From the NCBI GenBank assembly GCA_003427395.1, contig BFEA01000404.1:814895-840808 (forward strand): a DNA stretch of 25,914 nt, given 5' to 3'. Origin of the DNA: Chara braunii. Its lineage: Eukaryota; Streptophyta; Charophyceae; Charales; Characeae. Below the pieces are notes generated by a model. It was not told the origin of the DNA and made no database searches. It was given only the letters and a program-made list of their open reading frames with translations. Both the position numbers and the translations under genes were made by a program. Positions 8,906-19,738 of the stretch are shown here, piece after piece. Position 1 is the stretch's first letter. Each line of letters starts with the position of its first letter.

Positions 8906-10079
8906 CTATTACTGGTTCGGCATCAGCGTGGAAAACCCCACAACTTTATTCTTGGGTCCACTATACGCTCGATGAATCGGCCATGGATTATCCGGTCGCA
9001 GCGAGAAGGGGCCGTTGTTACCTGAGATTCTGAAATTTTGGCCGAGGCTCTATCCATTGAGGTGGATTCGCTGGTACCCCGGCCTGGTGCGGGTACTCCC
9101 GGGGGGGGGCCTTTGAATGAGCTGGTACCGTCACTATAGCGAGGCTGTAAGCCCTGGAGGCTGCGGTTTTGCACTGGAGGCGACGTCTAGCCAAGCCTGT
9201 TAACGGATGGGGTCCAGTCCCCTCGGTCTGCCGTGGCGCGTGAGAAGAGAAACGACCTGCATATAGCCAGAGGAGGACATGCAGAAGGGGACGGTATGCA
9301 AGGTGTACCTGGCGCCCAGTGCAGTGGGATGCAGGCAGGTCAACACGTTGAAGCGCATGCAACCACGGGGCAGGAGGAACCACGCCCGGGCGGTTACAGG
9401 GCATGGGTAAGGAGGAGAGGGACAGGGAAACAGGGGGCAGGGTGCACCCGCACTTGAGCACGGCGGTAAGAAAGGAGCGCAAGGTGTACACAACGACTAT
9501 ACGTGTGAGCAACCAAGTAGAGAGACGGTTGGATCAGCCACTATGACCCGCATTCCTCATGTGAAACAAACAATGCTTGCACCAGGAGACTTCTACTGAG
9601 ATGGGGATACAAAGGTCGCTGCAAACCAACTGATACTCTGTTAACTCTCGCTCTATCTGAAGTACAAGTAGGTAACACTCAGAGCAGGACGGATGACCCT
9701 CGAGTGAAGAAGTGAGTGTCTGTGACAGTATACCAGTGAGCGAGTGTGCTGAGTACAGATGGTTCATCCTCTTGAATGAGAGAGTTGCACTTTACTGCTC
9801 TGTCGGTTGGCTGGCAATTTTCTCCCAGGGATATTTAATGATTTATTTATTTTTCAGAATCTTTCAATAATCAGCAAGATGGTGATAAGGAAAAACAGCC
9901 TACAAACCAAACAAGCAATGGCGGGAGAGCTGAACACCTTCATACCTTATGTGAGAAAGCTATTTTCCACCGCTCCGTTGTGCGACAGTCTATTTTCTGA
10001 AAAAATTAGTCGTTAATTTAATTATTAATTTATTATTGAGATGCTACGCTGACGAAGCTGGTGAAGGAGGGAAATGGCG
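8906..10079. other. no gene recognised
   Basis: Contains a run of G (9101-9109) and purine-rich stretches around 9225-9480. The longest open frame is minus-strand 9018-9512 (164 codons); it overlaps other frames and shows no motif. Confidence 0.5.
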
Positions 10080-10340
10080 GGACGCAGTGTTAGAGAGTGA
10101 GAGGCTGTGTGTAAGAGAGGGTGTGAGAGAGAGTGAGAATGAGAGACTGTGCAGTATGAGAGAGAGTGACTGTGCAGTGAGTGAGAGGGAACTCAGGACA
10201 GTGTGTGGGATCAAGCACGTGAGTGAGAGGGAAATGAAGAGAGAGTGTCTAAGCACGTGGTTGACCGTGTGAGCGAGCGGGAAAGAGTGTGTCCAAAGAA
10301 GCGAGTGATCGTGTGAGCGAACGGGAGAGAGCGTCCTTTT
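10080..10340 (+). repeat. GA/GTGAGAGA-rich simple repeat
   Basis: Irregular reiteration of GTGAGAGA, GAGACTGTG and GTGTGAGCGA(A/G)CGGGA. Predicted Glu/Arg- or Ser/Leu-rich peptides are by-products. A related tract lies at 12110-12245 on the other side of the satellite. Confidence 0.8.
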
Positions 10341-10481
10341 GTTTGTTCTTATTATTGTTCTTATTATTTATTTATTTATTTATTTTATTGCACCCACCTA
10401 ACTCCATCCACATCAGATTTGCTGAACGGGAGAGCGCGTGGGTGAGAGTAGAGAGAGTGGGCTTGAGAACTTGAAGGGTGA

Positions 10482-10569
10482 CATGGAGAGAACTGAGGGC
10501 TGATCTGCCCGCTGTCACTACTACTTGAGCACATTCTGAATATTGGGCATTAATCTGCCCGCAAGAGCT
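10482..10569 (+). repeat. ~48/95-bp satellite, left side of gap
   Basis: Starts CATGGAGAGAACTGAGGGCT and contains GGGCATTAATCTGCCC, itself an inverted repeat (GGGCA/TGCCC). The same ~75-bp block reappears at 11455-11530 with few changes, so the gap is bordered by one array on both sides. Confidence 0.8.
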
Positions 10570-11388
10570 NNNNNNNNNNNNNNNNNNNNNNNNNNNNNNN
10601 NNNNNNNNNNNNNNNNNNNNNNNNNNNNNNNNNNNNNNNNNNNNNNNNNNNNNNNNNNNNNNNNNNNNNNNNNNNNNNNNNNNNNNNNNNNNNNNNNNNN
10701 NNNNNNNNNNNNNNNNNNNNNNNNNNNNNNNNNNNNNNNNNNNNNNNNNNNNNNNNNNNNNNNNNNNNNNNNNNNNNNNNNNNNNNNNNNNNNNNNNNNN
10801 NNNNNNNNNNNNNNNNNNNNNNNNNNNNNNNNNNNNNNNNNNNNNNNNNNNNNNNNNNNNNNNNNNNNNNNNNNNNNNNNNNNNNNNNNNNNNNNNNNNN
10901 NNNNNNNNNNNNNNNNNNNNNNNNNNNNNNNNNNNNNNNNNNNNNNNNNNNNNNNNNNNNNNNNNNNNNNNNNNNNNNNNNNNNNNNNNNNNNNNNNNNN
11001 NNNNNNNNNNNNNNNNNNNNNNNNNNNNNNNNNNNNNNNNNNNNNNNNNNNNNNNNNNNNNNNNNNNNNNNNNNNNNNNNNNNNNNNNNNNNNNNNNNNN
11101 NNNNNNNNNNNNNNNNNNNNNNNNNNNNNNNNNNNNNNNNNNNNNNNNNNNNNNNNNNNNNNNNNNNNNNNNNNNNNNNNNNNNNNNNNNNNNNNNNNNN
11201 NNNNNNNNNNNNNNNNNNNNNNNNNNNNNNNNNNNNNNNNNNNNNNNNNNNNNNNNNNNNNNNNNNNNNNNNNNNNNNNNNNNNNNNNNNNNNNNNNNNN
11301 NNNNNNNNNNNNNNNNNNNNNNNNNNNNNNNNNNNNNNNNNNNNNNNNNNNNNNNNNNNNNNNNNNNNNNNNNNNNNNNNNNNNNNNN
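10570..11388. other. assembly gap (N run)
   Basis: 819 consecutive N. Both flanks carry the same satellite, so the gap most likely lies in that array. Open frames reported through it are meaningless. Confidence 0.99.
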
Positions 11389-11730
11389 CGCTAAAGCTGT
11401 CCACATACATGGGGGAAATCGAGCGGTGATCAGCCCATTCCACCATCCCGTTTACATGGAGAGAACTGAGGGCTGATCTGCCCGCTGTCACTACTACTTG
11501 AGCACATACTGGAAATTGGGCATTAACCTGCCCGATAAAGCAGCCCAGAAACATGGGAGAAACTGAGGCGCCGAAGTCCGTCTCAACAGTCCACTCACAT
11601 TTTTGATATTGGGCATTAATCTGCCCGGTAAAGCAGCCCAGAAACATGGGAGAAATTGGGGCGCTGATCTGCCCGTTTCAGCTACCTGCACACATGGAGG
11701 AAATCAAGGGCTGATTTGCTGATGCTTCTG
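11389..11730 (+). repeat. ~48/95-bp satellite, right side of gap
   Basis: CATGG(G/A)(A/G)GAAA anchors occur at 11408, 11455, 11552, 11645 and 11693, spacing 47, 97, 93 and 48. This indicates a ~48-bp base unit, often doubled. GGGCATTAA(T/C)CTGCCCG and CAGCCCAGAAACATGGGAGA recur in the doubled units. Confidence 0.8.
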
Positions 11731-11849
11731 GCTCGGTTCACTGGGAACTTCGAGTTTTGATCTAGCCGTTAGGGCAGTGCAGATACACGGCCAATCTTAG
11801 TTGATTGGTCCAATGAAACAGCTCACACATATGAGAGAGTATGGGGTGA

Positions 11850-12056
11850 ACTGCCCCACTGCCACTGGGACCAGTTACTATACTGTATTCGCTGATCAGC
11901 CAATCAAGCTTCCCCACCGCTGGCAGGACCGGTTCGGCCAGTTATGATGAATAGCTGATCAATACTGCAATCAAGCAATCCCACTGCCAATGTGACCGTC
12001 CAGTTTGTTGAGCGGGCAATCAAGCATCCCCGCTACCGGCGGGGACCATTCGTTTT
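11850..12056 (+). repeat. degenerate CAATCAAG/CCCCACTGCC repeat
   Basis: Four related blocks (about 11855, 11911, 11979 and 12027) carry forms of CCCCACTGCCACTGGGACC, three of them preceded by CAATCAAG. The last contains the hairpin CCCCGC-TACCG-GCGGGG. Confidence 0.55.
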
Positions 12057-12109
12057 CATTTCCTGCTGCTGTTCAGACATAGGTAAGGGGGAAGAAATTG
12101 CACGCAAAC

Positions 12110-12245
12110 TGAAAGAGAGAGGGAGAGTGACAGCGCAGCACAGAGAGAGAGAGTCTGTGCTCACGAAGCTTGAGAGTGGGAGAGACTGTTCGCACAAAGC
12201 ATGAGAGAGAGAAGGTCTGTGCTCACAAAGGTTGAGAGAGTGAGC
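12110..12245 (+). repeat. GAGAGA-CTGTGCTCAC repeat
   Basis: Three loose copies of a unit combining GAGAGAGA, (T/C)CTGTGCTCAC(A/G)AAG and TTGAGAG. Confidence 0.7.
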
Positions 12246-13099
12246 CGCGCGCATTTTTTTTTTTATATACCTTCTTTTATTGTTATTTTATTTTATTTTA
12301 TTTCTTTTTTTTTGTGCAAGTATCTGTGCTGAGCCGAAACAACTAAACCCCTTTTCCAAGCCTGGATTCCAAGTCTGCCTGAAAATAAGGAATACTTTAA
12401 TCGAGAGAAATAATTAGCAGTTTTTCCGTTCCCCGATCATGATATAAAGCTCTTCAATGAGCGGACGCTGTGACAGGCGGATCACAAAAGGAACCCTGCT
12501 GGTCGCTGAGGACCTCGGAAGCGGGCGCAGCGAGTGACAGGCGCTGTTGCCCCTGGCTTCAACGAACTGTAGGCGACCCCTCCCCGGGTTTCCTCACAAT
12601 GTGACTAAAGGTTATTGCCCCTCTACTCACTAACTAGGTATGAATCTGCCCCTAGACTATGGGCAGATGCACAGGCAGTCCCCCCCTCCTATTGCGCCCC
12701 GTTACACCTCACAACAAGGTGTTATTTTTACTTAGTTTGTCCACTCTCCGTGTTAGTCCATCTGGAAAGCACATACCAACAGATATATATCTCTGCTACA
12801 ACTTCACCCTCAATAAGGTAAACAGGCTTGTCAATGGTGGCCTCCTTTGTTCATGTTGTCACGGTTTCATAACAGAACTAACCGCTGCCGTGCCTCTCAC
12901 GAAGAGCGATAAAGAGCAGGAATTATTCTCTTACTTCGTCTTTTCGACCTACCTGCTCGTAACCTCGGCAAGATCAACCCCACCTCCCATACGTACCTGG
13001 CCGCAATGATCGCCAGCGTCGAAAAGGTGAAAAACAGCTCCCGCGGCTTACAGATAAGTCAGGTGAGCGTTGTATTTTACTCATATTCTTCCCTTCTCA

Positions 13100-13100
<1 letters not shown>
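12246..13100. other. no gene recognised; possible splice donor at 13063
   Basis: T- and TA-rich DNA gives way to a more balanced composition near 12400. Open frames at 12615-13009 lack motifs. CAG|GTGAGC at 13061-13068 is a good splice-donor match, but no partner exon is identified. Confidence 0.4.

Positions 13101-13156
<56 letters not shown>
13101..13156. repeat. (TC)n microsatellite
   Basis: Uninterrupted TC dinucleotide run. The Ser/Leu and Glu/Arg peptides across it are artefacts. Confidence 0.97.
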
Positions 13157-13158
<2 letters not shown>

Positions 13159-13627
13159 CTCATATCCCGACCTCCTTTGTTGCCAAACCCGTTCCTCGTT
13201 GACCCGTGTGTATTCGCCCGCGATGCTGCGCCCGTCAGCTTGATTCGAAGTTGGGCTCTCCATTACGACGCACCCGACTTCAGTTCGATGGCGAGCCTCC
13301 CAACAACAACGAGTGGTCTAAATACAACAGACAACAACCTACCGTGATCCTGGCTGCTACATCCCGGTAAGTTCCTCCGTCCTCTACGACCTTCCCGTTG
13401 GTCTCCTGATACGAGCAAAATCGAAGTGATTCTTCCATTTGGATATGAGAAGATTCGTCTGGCGAACCCAATTACCAGGCGGTACGTTGCTTTCGACGGG
13501 TGACAGCTTCACCATCCCGCTTTTCTTTCATACAAGGTAAGTGATCTCTCTCACTTCCCCTTACGCACGCAGGTGTACACCCTCTTATACTGCGCAAAAC
13601 GAGAATGAATCCTCCGCTAGAACATAG
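13157..13627. other. no gene recognised; two GTAAGT donor-like sites
   Basis: CCCG|GTAAGT at 13367-13372 and CAAG|GTAAGT at 13537-13542 are strong donor consensus words. The short open frames ahead of them have no recognisable protein. Confidence 0.35.
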
Positions 13628-13900
13628 AAGAATACATTTCACTCTCTAGCCTCCCCTTTCCCGCGTGCAGCCACTAACCTTCACACCGGCCAAACTATTG
13701 ACTCATTGCACAAACTAAGAATACATTTGACTCTCTAGCCTCCCCCTTCCCTCGCGCAGCCACTAACCTTCACAGTGTCACCGGCCAAACTATTGACTCA
13801 TTGCAAAAACTAAGAATACATTTCACTCTTTAGCTTCCCCCTTCCGCGCGCAGCCACTAACCTTCACACCGGCCAAACTATTGACTCATTGCAAAAACTA
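13628..13900 (+). repeat. three tandem copies of an ~89-bp unit
   Basis: AAGAATACATTT starts units at 13628, 13717 and 13812. Each continues with ACTCT(C/T)TAGC(C/T)TCCCC, CAGCCACTAACCTTCACA and CCGGCCAAACTATTGACTCA. Unit 2 is 6 bp longer because of an AGTGTC insertion. Divergence among units is low, so the expansion is recent. Confidence 0.92.
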
Positions 13901-14989
13901 ACTCCTCCATCCCATTCACAGCGCCCTAAAACCTGGGGATCGAATCTTCGATCGCCCGTTTTCGTCATGAGACGAGCGAGATCCACTGTCCTCTCCGCAT
14001 CCCTTCTTCATACTCCACCATCGCTGCACCTCCGCACACATCCCTTCCCTCTTTGTTTCTATCCTACCAATCGATCTTCGAAACTTAGTCTACCGATGGA
14101 TTCACCTTCTCCAAAAAACTAAGAAAACGCCTCTTCGTTCGCACGTTTCCATCAAGAGATGGGTGAACTACGTGATCTGTACTCCTTCCATAGCTGTTTT
14201 TTTCCATCTACCTCCGATCGCTTTCTCTTCTAACCACTCATATACTGACTTTAGATATATTCTAACTACAGATTAAGGTTCACCGACCCTCAAAATCCCC
14301 AAGTCGATCTTGTACCCACCTCAATCCGTGAGGTATCGCAAGATCTACCTCCTCCCCGCCTCGCCCAGGCCCTTCGCTCCACCATCTTTTTCTTCCATGA
14401 ATGCATCCGGCCCAGGAATCCTGCTAGGTTCGCCCCCCTCTTCTTCCCCGTCCTCGTGTCCTCGTCGGCCCAACAACATTCAACGCAACCCGGCATGCCC
14501 GTCCGCTCCACTGCCTGCCTTGCTCGCTACTGCTTAGCGAGGCGCCCGGTAATCATAGTGGCCCGGTCTTTACCGCCCGACAGTCCATAGTCACACTACT
14601 TTGCAGCGACCGGTAGTCAACTCAACAACGCCAGCTATCCCAAAGGAGCCTCAGGAAGTAACCAGTCGCCGATCAGTTTGACTCTTTTTTCTCGTTCCAC
14701 ACGAGGTTGCAACTCGGCGGCCCCCTCCCTCCAGTGCCCCCTGGCTACCCTGCCTTTTCGGACCTCCATTAGCCAGTTCCCACTCAGACGACCCGTCACT
14801 CAAACTGTCGGTCGCGGCACGCCCTGCTACATAACCTACCGTAAACCTAGCTGACCAGGCATGCTGCTCTCGACGATGGTAGCAAATAGTCAAATAAGAA
14901 CTTTGAAGACCGAGGTGGGGAAGGACACCTTGTGGCTGGCCCTTGCCGTTCGCGGCCTGCCCTGGTGCCAAGTAACCCGGGATCTTCAC
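13901..14989. other. no gene recognised
   Basis: C- and TC-rich DNA without a recognisable coding frame. It probably includes the eroded 5' part of the hAT gene that becomes recognisable near 14990, but I cannot place the start. Confidence 0.45.
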
Positions 14990-16771
14990 TGTGGGTTGCA
15001 CAACCCATGCCTTGGATTTGGCTCTAGAGGACATGCACAAGTGCATGGCTTGGCTGGCTGAAAACAGTCGTCGACAAGGATAATCAGGTCGACAAGTTCT
15101 TCACCAACGTCGACAAGGTCCGTGCAATGTTCAACAAGAACGTGGATGCACGACTCAAACGTACGGCCGCCACCAAATTCGCAACGAACTTTGAGATGTT
15201 AAGGTCTCAAGTCAGGGAAGAATCCGCTGGAGCATTGTGTCTGCAACGTGGCATGGGTGGACAAGTTAGTGAGTGGGGAGCAGCTGGCAACATTCAACGT
15301 CGTCACCCACATCATCATGAACCAGAATGAATTCTGGAAGGATGTGGATAAGGCCATGGCGGTGATAGAGCCTGTTATGAAGCTCCTTCGTTTGGTGGAT
15401 GGTCACGGAGCAACGATCAACAAAGTCTACTTTGGCATACCCTCGAGTGCTTATCAGATGCTGAGAAGATGGATGCAAGGAAGATTTTGATGGACCGGTC
15501 GGTGTTCATGGCTTCAGAGCTGCATTGCGCGACTGCCTTCCTCGATCAAGAATACAGGTTGGATGTACTGCGAGACACAGAGATTCGTGAGGGCTTCAAC
15601 ATCTGGTTTTATTCTTGGGCGCCGCCAAAGCTGCTTGTGGGAGAAATCAGCAGACAATTGGACATGTGGGTGCACGGAGCGGGCACGTTTGAGGACAGAG
15701 AACGCAAGGGAGCGGGCGAAACTGCAGACTCCGATGCTGTGGTGGGAGGCATTCAGGGGGTCCCTGGAACTCCTCCAACCGCAGGCAATCAAACTTTTTG
15801 GCGAGGCGAGCTCCTTGGCTGTGTGCAAGCGGAACAGGAGTTTGCACCAACTTATTTACGGGTAATGGAGCACAAAGCTTTCGCCGGAGAAACTCAGTAA
15901 CCTGGTGTACAACAATTGGAATATCCAATTCTCGACGTGGAGAGAGCGAGGGGATGTGGAGGGCATCCACATCGTCGAAGGACGACAAGTTGCCGAAAAA
16001 GGAAGTTGAGGAGTGGTACGAGACTTGGGTTGCGCGAGTTATTGAAGGGACAACTGCCGCAGCAGCTGTTGCGGAGGTCTGCGTCGACGATGCTCCACTG
16101 ACCCGCAAATGGCTGAAAAACAGTGAGGAGGACAACTTTGCAGATAATGAGGACGACATTGCCGTGCTTGGTGTGTTGCAGAGAACATGCACGCAAACGT
16201 AAAGCCCTGGAAGCGCCGAGCGAAAGAGTTGCGCAGAAAGTCGGGTCTCCAAGAGCCCGAACCCAAGTTCATGTATACCTTGGAGGGTCGTGACCGTGCC
16301 TTGAAGGCACGTCAAACCGCCGATTGGGTGCAGGGGAGGGAGGCGTCGTTGAGTTGCGAGAGACGCAAAAGGAAAGCAGCAGCAGCGGACGCTGGCGAAC
16401 AACTACCGGCAGACAAGGGAAAGAGGAAGGTTGGGGAGGAGGAAGTTGTTCCACCAAAAAGGAAGAGAGGGCGTCCTCCTCTTTCGCCTGCGAAGAAGGC
16501 TGCAAAAACAACAGCGAAGAAGGTTGGATTAGGTGCACCGGCCAAGGCAACAAGGCCCCTAAATAGGAGAACGACATAGGTGATAGAAGGCGACGAGGAT
16601 AATTTGCATCGTAAGCAAAAAAATAAGTCTTCTTCATCTACGTCGTCATCATCAGAGGATAGTGCTGCACATAATAGTGAGGAGGAGGAGGAACTATCCC
16701 AACAATCGGGCGACAATGGAGAGCCAGATGTAGATGAGTCAGAGGGGGACCCGTCACAGCCAGAGTCTTGA
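14990..16771 (+). pseudogene. hAT-superfamily transposase, decayed
   Basis: hAT transposases cut and paste DNA with an RNase H-like domain. Homology appears as successive pieces in shifting frames: CTTHALDLALEDMHK from 14997; KFFTNVDKVRAMF from about 15090; DKLVSGEQLATFNVVTHII from about 15257; then LHCATAFLDQEYR and FYSWAPP. The hAT C-terminal dimerisation region follows near 15740-15860 (WWEAF...QAIKLFGEASS...KRNRSLHQLI) and KLSPEKLSNLVYNNWNIQ at 15875. At least four frameshifts and stops interrupt it, including TAA just after HQLIYG. The last frame (16187-16771, with a TAG at 16577-16579) encodes KRKRGRPP, an AT-hook, a Lys/Ala-rich segment, then a Ser- and Glu/Asp-rich tail. Three 22-bp repeats follow. 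No 8-bp duplication or terminal repeats were found. Confidence 0.8.
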
Positions 16772-16790
16772 GGGGAGTCAAACTCGGGGA

Positions 16791-16856
16791 AGCAGGCCGA
16801 GTAACCCGTAGGAGCAGGCTGAGTAACTTGTAAGAGCAGGCCGAGTAACCCGTAGG
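16791..16856 (+). repeat. three 22-bp tandem repeats
   Basis: AGCAGGCCGAGTAACCCGTA plus GG occurs at 16791-16812 and 16835-16856. The middle unit differs at a few C/T and A/G positions. The array begins 20 bp after the hAT reading frame ends, so it probably belongs to the element's 3' subterminal region. Confidence 0.93.
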
Positions 16857-17187
16857 TTTTGCTGCTTTTGGTGGCCGACACTCCAGTTTTATGAACGTAA
16901 TTTGTGTTTAATCCATTTCATCTGTCATTCCGAATCTGACTCTGTTTTTTGCTCTGAATCTTCTGTCGGTTCGCGTTTCTGTCTGCGTGTTAACAACGAA
17001 GATGCTTCGTCTCTGATTGCACACATGTTGCTCAACCAACAGGAAAGTGAGTTGTGATCACTGCCCCCGAGCCCATTTTCTGTATGCAAAAGTGTGTTGC
17101 TTCGTTGATGCTATGCAATCTGTGAATACCTAGAGTAATAAAAAGGACAAGGAACTATAGGAAAAAGTAAAATTAAACAAAATAACC
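16857..17187. other. no gene recognised; likely 3' region of the hAT element
   Basis: T-rich, non-coding stretch directly downstream of the hAT pseudogene. No open frame or terminal repeat was identified. Confidence 0.4.
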
Positions 17188-17365
17188 GCACGCATCTGGC
17201 ACATATGCGCCCGGTCCGTGCGCATGTCGCAGCGCATCTAAGCACAGCGCACCAGATAGTAGCGTAGCGCATCGCGCGCTGCACACCCCGGTGCTCGTGC
17301 GCACAGGCAAGCACACACCTGGGATTGGCACATCGCACAATGCACAGCGCACAAGCGAGGTGCGC
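17188..17365. repeat. GCGCA/GCACA-rich low-complexity domain
   Basis: Irregular repetition of GCGCA, GCGCAT, GCACA and CAGCGCA. CpG- and TpG/CpA-rich compared with the flanks. Cys/Arg-rich minus-strand peptides are by-products. Confidence 0.75.
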
Positions 17366-17649
17366 CTCAAGTATGCTCTAGACTCTCAAATTTTCGAGAT
17401 CAACGCCTGGTTCCACTTACTCTACAATCTAGACTTGTACTCACCAAGAGAACCTCACAAAGTTGTCAGAAAGCACTCTCGGAGAGCACTCTCGACGAGT
17501 CTAGAGTTTACAGCCTGCAACGTGATGTTTCGAGTGTGCTCCCTCCTACCCTCGCTTCGACCTTTTTTTTTCAATACTGCACCTCAAGGCCCGACTGTCC
17601 GAACAAGCTTGCGTTGCGTCGTCGTGCTCTTGAATCGCCCACCAGAGTC
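17366..17649. other. no gene recognised
   Basis: Contains CTCTAGACTCTC (17377-17388) and GAGTCTAGAG (17509-17518). Similar GAGTCTAGA words recur near 17789 and 25316. No coding signal. Confidence 0.4.
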
Positions 17650-17777
17650 TTAGGGCCTCGCCACACCACTCTCGAAATGTGAAAAAGACGAGAATGTGAC
17701 AGGTGTATCTGACCATGTTCTAGGGGGAGGTTCATTCTCATTTTCTATATTTCGAGAGTGGCATGGCGGTGCCCTTA
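17650..17777. mobile_element. Tourist-like (PIF/Harbinger) MITE, 122 bp
   Basis: The left end GGGCCTCGCCACACCACTCT (17653-) and the right end, read on the minus strand, GGGCACCGCCATGCCACTCT (from 17774) are inverted repeats extending past CGAAAT into an A-rich region. TTA flanks both sides (17650-17652 and 17775-17777), the 3-bp target duplication typical of PIF/Harbinger. No coding capacity; it would need a transposase supplied in trans. It lies just upstream of the Harbinger transposase pseudogene. Confidence 0.82.
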
Positions 17778-18092
17778 GTAGGGTTTGTGAGTCTAGAGAA
17801 AGGGCCTCCAGGCCGTCCTTGGGGTCTGAGGACGAATCCTAAGCGGAAATTGCGATTTTCGGATGCTTCGTTCCAGCTGTCCTCGGGGAATCGCTCTGAT
17901 GACGGATCCTCGGGGCCCTCCCGTTGCACGTTTAATACGATTATACGCGCCCGCGCAGGGTCTGTCCGTCTTCCGACTTCGAATATTCGCCCACGAAGCA
18001 TGGTGGTCCAGAAAGCGAACGGCACGAAGACATGAGGGGCCCAAAAAAAAATTGAATATGGGAATATCCCTGTTCGAAATTTAAAATTTGAA

Positions 18093-19738
18093 ATGGCAAC
18101 GCCTGGACGATGTTGAGGCGGCGGACGTGCATGTCATCGAAGGGGCAGTGTGGTGAGCGCAATCTTTGTGACTCCCGGTTGGGTTCATCATCTCCTCATG
18201 TACTTCCGTTTGCAGACGCTCTCGGACGGCTTGTAGTGAAGGTTGTGGCAAGCGAAGCGAGACATCTTCACTCGGGCTTGCAACTTGAAGGCATGAGGAA
18301 GGGTGAAACGGCAGCGGTTTTCGGCGGCGACGTCTGTTGGTGAAGTTTGATTCCTGTCTTCACGGCTGCGAAAACCCGCAGTGTACTCCCCTCCCGTTAC
18401 GGTTGCAGAGGTGAAGACGGTGGGCATCCTCCATAGCTCCTTTGTCGTGTTCAAGGAGCGAGATGGAGGGTTGTCGTACACATGGTCGTGCACTGTTGAC
18501 GTCCACTGAGAAGATAACTGTTGTGGCGACTGCGATGGTCATGGTAATCCGCAGCCAGGTGGAGAGAGCGGCAAGGCGCATGAAGCACACGATTTCAAGG
18601 CGGCGAGAGGATGTTGGTGTAGAGGGTGGTTGATGCCCTGGACTGCGTTAGCACTTCGAAGGTCGTCGCTCAACTGTGCGCAGCGATCGGGTGCGGTGTG
18701 GTCCTTAGGGCAACTCCATGGTGGTGGATGAAGCGGAGAACAGACGGTACTTGGAAAGATTTGCAGGTGTATGATGATGCTACGGACAAGTACTTCCGAG
18801 AGAAGCTCCGCATGTCCCGTAGAGTGTTCTTGGAAATCATCAAAGAGTGTTCACCTCATTTGCAATGACAGTTAACGTTCTATAGGGAGCCACTTTAGCC
18901 CAAGCAGATCGTCACGTACACGTTGTACCGATGGGCATCAGGCGAAACTTACAACAACAACACACCATCTTTCGGCATCGGCAGAGCATCTGGACTCGTC
19001 GTGTTCACGATGTTACAGCCGCTCTGTTAAGGGTGTACGGCCACAAGATATCATGGTCCGCAAGGGTGCGGAAACAAGTGGTGCTTCAGACGTTCGCTGA
19101 CAAAGGTTTCCCCAACTTCCATGGAGCGGTGGACTGCACACACATCTACATGGACAAACATGCGAACGCTCCCTGCCAGAATTACTCTAATCACAAGGAT
19201 CAGTTCTTCGTCATTGTGCAGGTGGTGGTTGACCTCGATTTGCGTGTGCTGGATATGTTTGTCAGATATCTAGGGAGCTGCTAGGACATCAGGGCCATCC
19301 AACTGTCAAGTCTGTGAAGGACGAATGAAGCATAGAAGAGGGTTTGCTATTTCACGTGCCACTTGTTGTGATGCGGGGCGGGGAGAGGAAAAATGGATAC
19401 ATCTCGGCCGACAACGGGTATCCTTCTTCTGAATGGGTGGTGGTACGGTATGGAGGGATCGATCAGCATCCCAATGAGGCATTGTTCAACAATAAATAAA
19501 AGTTTGACAGAGGGGCGCTGTGGAGAGGGCGTTCGAGAGGTTGCAGGGGATGTGGAGGTTGTTCCTGCGGACGCACAAGACGAACCTGGACACTTTGCCG
19601 CAACCGTTCATGGTTGTCTGCATTTTACACAACATTCTTCTCGATGTTGTCATCGAGTTTGACGACAATATGTTGTGGGACGTCGCCACCAACAGAGTGC
19701 GGCACCGAGTGGACCTCAACATTCTTCATCCCCTGTAG
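18093..19738 (+). pseudogene. PIF/Harbinger DDE transposase, decayed
   Basis: Harbinger transposases cut and paste DNA at TWA targets using a DDE triad. Recognisable pieces are MKRRTDGTWKDLQVYDD and KLRMSRRVFLEII (18728-18868), YRWASGETYNN and FGIGRASG (about 18928-18996), KGFPNFHGAVDCTHIYMDK (about 19100-19160), NGYPSSEWVVV (from 19413) and VERAFERLQGMWR to CILHNILLD (from 19520). The likely catalytic codons survive: Asp 19132-19134 in GAVDCTHI, Asp 19410-19412 in ADNGYP, Glu 19523-19525 in VERAF. They lie in three different frames, separated by stops and indels, so no intact enzyme can be made. The N-terminal part before 18626 is uncertain and its start is approximate. The SANT-like ORF of this transposon type lies downstream in the opposite orientation. 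Confidence 0.85.

Noticed and set aside
10372-11647. Long open frames crossing the N run
   Set aside because: They are open only because N was translated as unknown; the real sequence at each side is satellite.
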